Positions 34,601 through 43,382 of a stretch of 64,000 nt of DNA are shown here, piece after piece (position 1 is the stretch's first letter; every line of letters starts with the position of its first letter). Location: contig NC_077223.1 in the NCBI RefSeq assembly GCF_024763615.1, forward strand, positions 88,412,627 through 88,476,626. The letters are read 5' to 3'. Position numbers and translations under genes: made by a program. The notes beneath the pieces are model-generated. The model was not told the origin of the DNA and searched no databases. It saw only the letters and a program-made list of their open reading frames with translations. This DNA comes from Phlebotomus papatasi (taxonomy: Eukaryota > Arthropoda > Insecta > Diptera > Psychodidae).

Positions 34601-37600
34601 ATGTGTCTTGCATAATATCTCAATAAATCTATGCACAAGAGATAGAGAATTTAAAAAAACACTCACTCATTTTTAATCAATTGTCTGCAGAAAGATTTAA
34701 ATGCAGTTTCAAATATGCATGGCACAAATCAGGATATGTTGATGAGAGGCCCGAAAAATTTGAAAATCCAAGTCAATACTGTTTTACAAAAGTTTATTTG
34801 GAAACTTGCTCTCAAACTGATTGTGAAAGCATATCTTTTATTCGATGTGCACATTGTGACTGTACATTCTGTTTTAATCATTTCTTTACAGAAATCCACA
34901 TGCACTAATTAGTTATTAAACTAACTTGTGCATTGAGGACTTTTGTAAAGAAATGATTAAAACAGAGGACAATGTTCACAATGAGTACACCGAATTAAAG
35001 TATGACTCACAATCAATTTAGGCAAAAGCTCCCAATAAACTTTTTCAAAACAATATTGAATTGAATTTTCAAATATAACAAAATTCAACATATCTTGATT
35101 TTGTGCAGATTGCTAATTATAATAATTCTCTATCGCTTTGTGCATAGATTTATTGAGATATTATGCAAGACACATTGCTTAGGCAAGTGATTTAAAAAAG
35201 CAAATTAAAATAACGCTATGTATATCTAGGACCAATAAGACCGTATATGGATGAATTCTTAATTTCTATTCCTTAAAAAAAAATTAAAACAAGCAGACGC
35301 GTTGAAGAACTTTTAAGACACTTACTTTAGTTAAACATTCATATTAGGAGTATATTACAGTGCAAAGCAAATATAGATACACTAAGGAAAAATTACGGTC
35401 AATGAAAAAAAAATCCGACAAAAAAAAACAGATAAAAAAATAATAGAAGAAAAAAAAACAATAAGGCGGCATAAAGCAAGAATCGAACTCGGGACCTTTG
35501 CATTGTAAACACCGTCCGCTAGCCCGCTGCACCACGACTGCTCCTGCTGGCTCTCTAGAACTTTCTTTATCATTAACATTTTATGGAATCCTTTGATTGC
35601 TTTTTTTGCAAAGGAAAAAAAAATTTAGCACTTTTTGAGTATGACACGATCCTTATGATCCCTATCCGCGTCTATGTTCTCAATATGAAGCCAATCTGAA
35701 TTTGATGACTCGATGACCTCCCTTGTTAGAAGTAGTACAATTTTTTATACGATAAACCTGATCAACCAAAACAGCTGAATCTTTACGTAGGGGGAGGAGG
35801 CTTTCAGGCTTCGTACATACTCTGGCTTCGAAGACTTCATATTTTTCTCACATTACTTAAATGAATCTGACTTTTTTTAAAAAGGAAAGATGTGAATTAA
35901 GACTAGTTATTAAAGGCATTGAATAAACGAGCAGTAAAAAGTTAAAATTGATCAGTAACAAAAAAATTTGAAACAGTGATATTATCGTCCAAATTTTGGC
36001 AAAGGGAAAATAAAGGGCTTTTTACTCTATATGGAACAATTTTAAATGTTAAATATGTAAGTTAGGTCTATTTTTGTAAAGATTTAAGTTTTTTACTGAC
36101 CATAATTAGATATTTTACTGCTCTTTTTTAATTTTTTACTGCCCATTTAGAATTTTTTACTGATCGTTTGTTTTTTGCCGTTATTAAATACATTGCCATA
36201 GATAGATCAGATTCATTAAAAGAATATAAAGTTTGAATGCATGTAAAGCCCGAATACTTTCCCTTATAACTTTTTGAGTTTTCTCAGCTGAACCTTTCAC
36301 CCGTACTCCAAACAACTTCTTAAGTGCAAATGAATCATGATAGATAAGAAATTAGTTAATTAACATGCAAGAGAGTTATTCGATCTATACAAAAATGTGA
36401 GAATTTTTGAATTTTGAAGTCACTCGTGCTATTTCAATCATTTGATGTCTTTTCCCTGGGCTAATCTTATCAAGTCAATTTTCCACTTGATTGTTAATTG
36501 TGTTCTTCTGTCCGATATATATACACAATAAAAGCTGTAAATTGTTGTCAATTCTCTACCACAAATACAGAGAATTGTTCCAATTTATCAGAATTTGTAA
36601 AAAAAATCACTAAAATTATTTTAGTCACATTCCAAATATAACCATGAACCTCTTACTTTCAATGTCTTAACAGGATGTACGATACCAGATGTGGAAGACG
36701 ACAATTTAATAATAGAAATTCCAATGATACCTATTGGACCACCCTCAACATTGACCACATACAACATGGAAAACACAGTTTCCATCCGGAATATCACCAA
36801 TATTGTTGATTCAGGGAAAATCTTTATTAATGCAGATTACAATTCGGAATTGAGAGCACTTACGCTTTTCACAACTGACGAATTTCCCGACTATGCTCAA
36901 TATGAGACAAGAACTAGTATTCTTGTGACAATTTCATTTGATTGTCAATCTACAACGAGAGACTTTTCCTTTAATCAACCACTTGTTGTATCCAATGACC
37001 ATGATCCGGAATTTTTGCAACCAGTGTATGAGTTCAAAATTCCACTTCCACTTCCTGCAAATTTTGATCTTACAGTTTTTCAGGTAAGGATTTTGAAGTT
37101 TGCAAAATTTTTGTAATTTTAAAAGTTATAAGGAAAGGCTTTCAGGCTTCGCACACACTCTGGCTTCGAACACTTCACATTTTTCCCAGGCTCGAGTTCC
37201 CGATTCCTCGAAAAAATATGTATATGGGTTCTCTGAGTTCCCCGTGAGTTCCCTGGACATATATATATAGGTTCCCTGGAAATATCAGTTCCTTGGGTTC
37301 TCTGAGAATTCCCAGAAAAATGTATGGGTTCCTTGGGTTCCCCGAGAGTTCCCTGAAAAATTTATGGGTTCCTTGAGTTCCCCGAGTTTTCTGAAAAATG
37401 TATGGGTCACTTGGGTTCGCCGAGTTCCCTGAAAAATGTATGGTTTCCCCGGGTTTCCTGACAAAATGTATGGGTTCCTTGGGTTCCCCGAGAGGTCCCT
37501 GAAAAATGTATGGGTTCCTTGGGTTCCCCGAGAGGTCCCTGAAAAATGTATGGGTTCCTTGGGTTCCCAGAGTTCCCTGAAAAATATATGGGTTCCTTGG

Positions 37601-40600
37601 GTTCCCCGAGAGTTCCCTGAAAAATGTATGGGTTCCTTGGGTTCCCCGAGAGTTCCCTGAAAAATGTGTGGGTTCTTTGGGTTCCCCGAGAGTTCCCTGA
37701 AAAATGTATTGGTTCCTTGAATTCCCCGAGAGATCCCTGAAAAATGTATGGGTTCTTTGGGTTCCCCGAGAGTTCCCTGAAAAATGTATTGGTTACTTGA
37801 GTTCCCAGAGTCCTCTGAAAAATGTGTGGATACCTTGGGTTCCCCGAGAGTTTCCTGAAAAATTTATGGGTTCCTTGGGTTCCCCGAGAGTTCCCTGAAA
37901 AATGTATGAGTTCCTCGGGTTCCCCGAGAGGTCCCTGAAAAATGTATTGGTTACTTGAGTTCCCAGAGTCCTCTGAAAAATGTGTGGATACCTTGGGTTC
38001 CCCGAGAGTTTCCTGAAAAATATATGGGTTCCTTGGGTTCCCCGAGAGTTCCCTGAAAAATGTATGGGTTCCTTGGGTTCCCCGAGAGTTCCCTGAAAAA
38101 TGTGTGGGTTCTTTAGGTTCCCCGAGAGTTCCCTGAAAAATGTATGGGTTCCTTGGGTTCCCCGAGAGGTCCCTGAAAAATGTATGGGTTCCTTGGGTTC
38201 CCCGAGAGCTCCCTGAAAAATGTATTGGTTCCTTGAATTCCCCGAGAGATCCCTGAAAAATGTATGGGTTCTTTGGGTTCCCCGAGAGTTCCCTGAAAAA
38301 TGTATTGGTTACTTGAGTTCCCAGAGTCCTCTGAAAAATGTGTGGATACCTTGGGTTCCCCGAGAGTTTCCTGAAAAATTTATGGATTCCTTGGGTTCCC
38401 CGAGAGTTCACTGAAAAATGTATGAGTTCCTCGGGTTCCCCGAGAGGTCCCTGAAAAATGTATTGGTTACTTGAGTTCCCAGAGTCCTCTGAAAAATGTG
38501 TGGATACCTTGGGTTCCCCGAGAGTTTCCTGAAAAATATATGGGTTCCTTGGGTTCCCCGAGAGTTCCCTGCAAAATGTATGGGCTCCCTGATTTCCCTG
38601 ACAAAATGTATGGATTCCTTGGGTTCCCCGAGAGTTCCCTGAAAAATGTATGGGTTCCTTGGGTTCCCAGAGTTCCCTAAAAAATGTGTAGGTTCCTTGG
38701 ATTTCCCGAGAGTTCACTGAAAAATATATGGGTTCCTTGGGTTCCCCGAGAGTTCCCTGAAAAATGTATGAGTTCCTCGGGTTTCCCGAGAGGTCCCTGA
38801 AAAATGTATGGGTTCCTTGGGTTCCCCGAGAGTTCCCTGAAAAATGTATGGGTTCCTTGGGTTCCCCGAGAGGTCCCTGAAAAATGTATGGGTTCCTTGG
38901 GTTCCCCGAGAGCTCCCTGAAAAATGTATTGGTTCCTTGAATTCCCCGAGAGATCCCTGAAAAATGTATGGGTTCTTTGGGTTCCCCGAGAGTTCCCTGA
39001 AAAATGTATTGGTTACTTGAGTTCCCAGAGTCCTCTGAAAAATGTGTGGATACCTTGGGTTCCCCGAGAGTTCCCTGAAAAATGTATGAGTTCCTCGGGT
39101 TCCCCGAGAGGTCCCTGAAAAATGTATTGGTTACTTGAGTTCCCAGAGTCCTCTGAAAAATGTGTGGATACCTTGGGTTCCCCGAGAGTTTCCTGAAAAA
39201 TATATGGGTTCCTTGGGTTCCCCGAGAGTTCCCTGAAAAATGTATGGGTTCCTTGGGTTCCCCGAGAGTTCCCTGAAAAATGTGTGGGTTCTTTGGGTTC
39301 CCCGAGAGTTCCCTGAAAAATGTATGGGTTCCTTGGGTTCCCCGAGAGGTCCCTGAAAAATGTATGGGTTCCTTGGGTTCCCCGAGAGCTCCCTGAAAAA
39401 TGTATTGGTTCCTTGAATTCCCCGAGAGATCTCTGAAAAATGTATGGGTTCTTTGGGTTCCCCGAGAGTTCCCTGAAAAATGTATTGGTTACTTGAGTTC
39501 CCAGAGTCCTCTGAAAAATGTGTGGATACCTTGGGTTCCCCGAGAGTTTCCTGAAAAATTTATGGGTTCCTTGGGTTCCCCGAGAGTTCCCTGAAAAATG
39601 TATGAGTTCCTCGGGTTTCCCGAGAGGTCCCTGAAAAATGTATGGGTTCCTTGGGTTCCCAGAGTTCCCTGAAAAATATATGGGTTCCTTGGGTTCCCCG
39701 AGAGTTCCCTGAAAAATGTATGGGTTCCGTGGGTTCCCCGAGAGTTCCCTGCAAAATGTATGGGCTCCCTGATTTCCCTGACAAAATGTATGGATTCCTT
39801 GGGTTCCCCGAGAGTTCCCTGAAAAATGTATGGGTTCCTTGGGTTCCCAGAGTTCCCTAAAAAATGTGTAGGTTCCTTGGATTTCCCGAGAGTTCACTGA
39901 AAAATATATGGGTTCCTTGGGTTCCCAGAGTTCCCTGAAAAATGTATGGGTTCCTTGGGTTCCCCGAGAGTTCCCTGAAAAATGTATGGGTTCCTTGGTT
40001 CCCCGAGAGTTCCCTGAAAAATGTGTGGGTTCTTTGGGTTCCCCTGACAAAATGTATGGATTACTTGAGTTCCCCGTGGGTTCCCTGTGAATTCTCCAGG
40101 TTTCCCGTGGATGGTTTCCTAACCAGATTGGCTCGAGTTCCCCAAAATGAGTTATCCCTTGACTTAAGACTAGATATTAAAATATATTGTCATAGACAGG
40201 TGACGAATGTGGGAAAAGTATGAAGCCAGAGTGCGTGTAAAGTCCGAAAGCCTCCTCCTAAATCGGCAAAACAATTCAGTAACAAAACGCCCTATTTTTG
40301 ATAAAACGATAGAAATGCCTAAAGTTAAATTTTGCTTAATATTTAACTTCAGGCATTATCATCTCAGAAAAACAGAAAACTCTTAAGCTTTCAGTCACAA
40401 ATACAACTTAATTTAAATAATATATTTATTTACAAAATATATTTTCTGAGATTTAAGATCTATCAAAACATTATCAACTCATCAAAATTATCAGAAGATT
40501 TGTAGGAAATTTTTCACCTATTGAAAACCTAAATAGCAGATGATTGGTTTTTGAAAGAAATATAACTCATACAATTGAATTCTTCAGGAAATTGCAGCCC

Positions 40601-43281
40601 GGGATATCGACATTGGTGAGAATGGTGTTACTTTCACCGCGGATTCTGAATACGTTACCATTGGTACATTACCAGGGCCTAGTAGGGAACCTAAAACCTA
40701 CTACGCAACAATGACTACGAAAACGCAAATCCTTTCTATTGTACATAATATTGCCTTTGAAATCACAGCCACGGATGTCGGAGGTAGAAGCTCAAGTGTT
40801 AATGTTTACATTGAAAGCGATGGTGAAAATCAATTTATAATGCGACCAGTCTTTGAGAGTCCCTACTACAGCGGTGTTCTCAATGAAGACTTTACATTGA
40901 CAATGGCATCATCCGTAATTCTAGATACTGACACATTTGACGAAGAGCAAGTAGTGTTTTCCCTTCGTGGAGAGGACAGTAGATTTTTCACTTTTAGTAA
41001 TATCCTTAATGTTATCAATATAGCAGTCGAGGGAGAGATTACAGAGGAAGATTTAGAAGACATGAATTTCCTACAGTTTTTCGTAATAGCAAGTCGACCT
41101 GGAGTTGAAGAAGGTTCAACAGCCATTGTTATTGACTTACAAAAAACATGCCCAGTAATCACTACAATTGAACCGACAACTCAAGAACCGGTAACATGTC
41201 CTCCACCCGTAACGTGCCCTACCGAAGCACCAACAGAAGAACCAACAGGAGAACCACCAGCATCAACGACACCTGCCCAAACGCCTCCGCCCGAACTATG
41301 TCCAGATCCTGAAGGACCAGTCTTCCAAGAAGATTTCTACACTTATCGAGTGTTTTATGGTGAAATTCGTACCATAGGAATAGTTCGAGCAACACATAGT
41401 GATGAGTCATCGACAAACATAATTGAATACTCCCTTAACTTCAAAGATGATTCACTACAAGATCGGATCGTTATTAATGCAATTACCGGGGAACTCTCAA
41501 TTGAGGATCAACTCGTTCCCGAAGTCTACGGTTTTGAAGTATTTGCTTCAATTACCGTGGAAGGAGATAGGAAAGATGGGAGAGCCCTCGTAACTGTCAT
41601 TGTAGAACCTAATGAGAAGTGCTCACCTACGCCAGTTGACATGAGTTTAATAGTAAGACGTCTAAAGGAAAATGCCAAACATGAAATTATAAGTACACAA
41701 ATTGAGAATTGCGAATTCGAAATCTTGGGCTATCTTCCAAACGATCAAGGTACAATGGATTTAACTGAAATTTTGACCAATTAATATATATAATCCTTAT
41801 TTGCAGATTACTTCTATATTGAGGATCGGCTACTGAAATCGAATGAATTCGATAGAGAAGCTGACATATTCACCGGTATGACGATCCCTCAGTTTCAGAT
41901 CAGTCTTAAATTGGAATGTCCTGAAACTCGTAGAAAGCGATCTATACTACCATGGATAGTAAGTTCTCAACCTCGAGATCTCGATGGTCCTAAAGAATAT
42001 GTTTTCACCAATGACATTCCCCACTCTTCAACTGTAACCGTAATCAACGTTATCGTTGAGGATGAGAACGACAACAAGCCAACGATTATTTATCCCACTG
42101 CTGATGATGGTCTGTCATTTGGTTACCCTGAACCGGGACTAGCTGATAGGCTTCTCCTCAATCATGTGCTTCAAGTTAAAGCCACTGATCGAGATGTAGG
42201 AGAGAATGCTATTATCAAATTTGCGTTGTTGGAAACAAACTCGCATTTCACAATTGATAGTGAGACTGGAATAATTTACCCAAAAAGAAATGCCCTACAA
42301 ACCTCTGCACAAACCAATTTGAGAGTAATAGCGACAGATCGAGAGGAAGATGAGGGTACCCTTCAAGGAGCCAATGTGAACATTGTTATTCATAGGCTAT
42401 CTCTGGCAAATATTGCAGTTGTAACTGTTGAGGATGTAGAACTTCAAAGTGCCGATGCAGTTAGACAGAGTGTGCTGAATGTGAGTGATGCTAGAATTAT
42501 CATTCTTCACTCTACTACAATTCCTAGCGATAGGGAATCTTTGCACTTAAGACAAAATTCTGACACTGTGGTTATGAAATTCCTAATTTACGGCTTCTCG
42601 AACGAAAGACTACTAAATAGTCCTCAAATCGAACAGTAAGTATCCTTATTATAGACCAAAACTCAACACTTAATAATCGTTTTCGAATTTACCAGGAGAA
42701 TGAATGACGTCACCGAGAAGTTTGATGCTAAAACCTCACCTTTGGACGAGGTCCTCAGTGTTGAAGGAGAAGATGAAGGTGTTGTAGGTTTTATTATCGG
42801 TCTAGCAGTTCTTGGTGCAGCTCTAGCAATTCTTCTAGTAGCTGCATTTTGGGGATGGTGGAAATGGATTAGACCGTATGAATATAAAACCATGGAGAAT
42901 GAAAGCGTAACTTCTGATGATAATGGCCTAAATCCCGACTTTGATAAAAAGGCAGTCCTTGAAGGACATATCCCAGAACCCCTAAGTACAGTTCAAGATC
43001 AGTCCAATAGACCCCTGCAAGATCTTGAGAATTCGTTCTTTTCAGGACTATCCGAAACCTACAACGATCCCGCACGACATTCTCCGCCAATGAACCCTAA
43101 TCCGGATATTAGTAGTGTGGAGACAGGAGAACCTTATGACGATGCACGTCCCGAAAGTCCACCCAAGGAAAGGAGAAAATCCTTGAGATTCAATGAAGAT
43201 GTAGAGCGGATTGAAATTGTCACTGAAGTTCCAGCAGATAATTTATCAGATTCGGAAAAGGAAGTTAACTATAAATTCTAA
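31662..43281 (+). CDS. Cadherin-family single-pass membrane protein
   Basis: Five exons, 31662-31755, 36674-37083, 40588-41749, 41807-42635 and 42696-43281, join to 1027 codons (1026 aa). Exon 1 encodes the signal peptide (CALVICLGFFQVQYINGQ; a second ATG at 31671 is an alternative start). Calcium-site motifs of extracellular cadherin repeats are visible: ARDIDIGENG, EDENDNKP, ATDRDVGENA. Residues about 355-408 are a Thr/Pro/Glu-rich, Cys-containing linker (TTIEPTTQEPVTCPPP) between cadherin modules, mucin-like. RRKR at about 597-600 could be a furin site. One membrane helix (about 861-886) precedes a 140-residue cytoplasmic tail rich in Ser, Asp and Pro with no catenin-binding motif that I recognise. 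It fits the non-classical insect cadherins; I cannot assign an orthologue. It converges with the minus-strand gene at 43383. Confidence 0.85.
32343..32609. mobile_element. GCAGTAAAAA repeat element, copy 1
   Basis: Both ends carry repeated GCAGTAAAAA words in inverted orientation (GAGCAGTAAAAAATTC... and ...AACTTTTTACTGCTCATTTA). The reverse complement of the whole unit lies at 35914-36180. The decayed sequence at 32150-32340 is a degenerate GGCTCCGGCACAC family copy. The whole stretch is in cadherin intron 1. Confidence 0.65.
33141..33862. repeat. Cluster of 3-4 partial GGCTCCGGCACAC MITEs
   Basis: Left ends recur at about 33141, 33242 and 33496 (GCTCCGGCA-type followed by TTTTAGATYAGRWAAATTTC), with right ends at about 33489 and 33862 (TCTAAAAGATGTGCC). 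Elements appear stacked head to tail or inserted into one another. Intron 1 of the cadherin gene. Confidence 0.55.
34231..34312 (+). repeat. tRNA-like (SINE-type) pol III promoter segment, left arm
   Basis: TGGTGCAGCGG at 34241-34251 fits the A box (TGGYNNAGYGG) and AGTTCGATTC at 34286-34295 fits the B box (GGTTCGANTCC) apart from its first base and last position. A T-rich run follows from about 34317. The acceptor stem cannot be paired convincingly, so this is a tRNA-derived sequence rather than a tRNA gene. It may be a SINE head. Confidence 0.5.
34690..34908 (+). pseudogene. Short Cys/His-rich coding remnant at the palindrome centre
   Basis: The frame ending at 34908 gives KYAWHKSGYVDERPEKFE and, at its end, RCAHCDCTFCFNHFFTEIHM, a C-x2-C-x4-C-x3-H...H pattern. 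Such Cys/His tails occur at the C-termini of some transposon-encoded proteins, but I cannot name the family. The mirrored segment at about 34920-35090 encodes a related, broken version on the minus strand. Likely a leftover of the element's transposase or of a captured gene. Confidence 0.35.
35464..35544 (-). repeat. tRNA-like pol III promoter segment, right arm
   Basis: Mirror copy of 34231-34312: B box complement GAATCGAACT at 35480-35489 and A box complement CCGCTGCACCA at 35524-35534. The two copies face each other across the palindrome centre, so transcription from both would run towards each other. Confidence 0.5.
35790..36264. mobile_element. GGGGAAGGCTT-family MITE carrying a nested element
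   Basis: Left end TA-GGGGGAGGAGGCTTTCAGGC, then TTCGAAGACTTCATATTTTT and ATGAATCTGAC; right end AGATCAGATTCATTAAAAGA ... CCCGAATACTTTCCCT-TA. The nested unit at 35914-36180 (GCAGTAAAAA family, inverse of 32343-32609) accounts for the added length. Cadherin intron 1. Confidence 0.7.
35914..36180. mobile_element. GCAGTAAAAA repeat element, copy 2 (inverted, nested)
   Basis: Reverse complement of 32343-32609, ending in TTTTTACTGATCGTTTGTTT. With copy 1 it flanks the large palindrome at a distance of a few hundred to about 1400 bp on either side. Confidence 0.65.
37131..40258. mobile_element. GGGGAAGGCTT-family MITE that hosts the minisatellite
   Basis: Left end TA-AGGAAAGGCTTTCAGGCTTC followed by GCTTCGAACACTTCACATTT; right end GGGAAAAGTATGAAGCCAGA followed by GTCCGAAAGCCTCCTCC-TA. 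The subterminal AGACTAGATATTAAAATATA and TTGTCATAGACAGGT words match the compact 199-bp copy at 57600-57798. The element therefore grew from about 0.2 kb to 3.1 kb by expansion of a tandem repeat inside it. It lies in intron 2 (37084-40587) of the cadherin gene. Confidence 0.7.
37195..40130. repeat. 40-bp-unit minisatellite, about 73 copies, with higher-order structure
   Basis: The unit, read from TTCCCTGAAAAATGTATGGG then TTCCTTGGGTTCCCCGAGAG, is 40 bp, with common 38-bp variants lacking two bases in the CCCCGAGAG part. Marker variants (TTGGTTACTTGAGTTCCCAG then AGTCCTCTG) recur in blocks. One multi-unit block starts at 37704, 38220, 38924 and 39400 (spacings 516, 704, 476), so duplication also happened at higher order. 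The minus strand has no stop in any frame of the unit, which yields 436- and 345-codon open frames that are not genes. Confidence 0.95.
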
Positions 43282-43382
43282 AAGTATTGTAAGCAATATT
43301 AGTATTTATAAGGTGCCTTATACATTTTCTAACTTATAGAGATTCAATTTGATTTTTAACAAGTAAGATGTGCATCGTTGTT

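Larger units (their letters stand above)
34049..35726. mobile_element. 1.68-kb palindrome: TIR element with ~600-bp near-identical arms
   Basis: The arms 34049-34646 and 35130-35726 are reverse complements with almost no difference, starting ACAAGGGAGGTCATCGAGTC outside and ending near TCTATGCACAA inside. Identity drops sharply at that inner border. The centre (34690-34905 versus 34910-35080) is still an inverted match but clearly diverged. Each arm includes a tRNA-like A box and B box. It lies in cadherin intron 1 and could form a very large cruciform or a double-stranded RNA hairpin in the pre-mRNA. Confidence 0.8.

Noticed and set aside
37407..38717. 436-codon minus-strand open frame (and 345 codons at 39013-40050)
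   Set aside because: Pure product of the 40-bp tandem repeat, stop-free in every phase; no start context, no non-repetitive sequence, and it lies in an intron.
37195..40130. Possible CRISPR-like array
   Set aside because: Units are contiguous variants of one 40-bp sequence with no unique spacers, in a eukaryotic intron.
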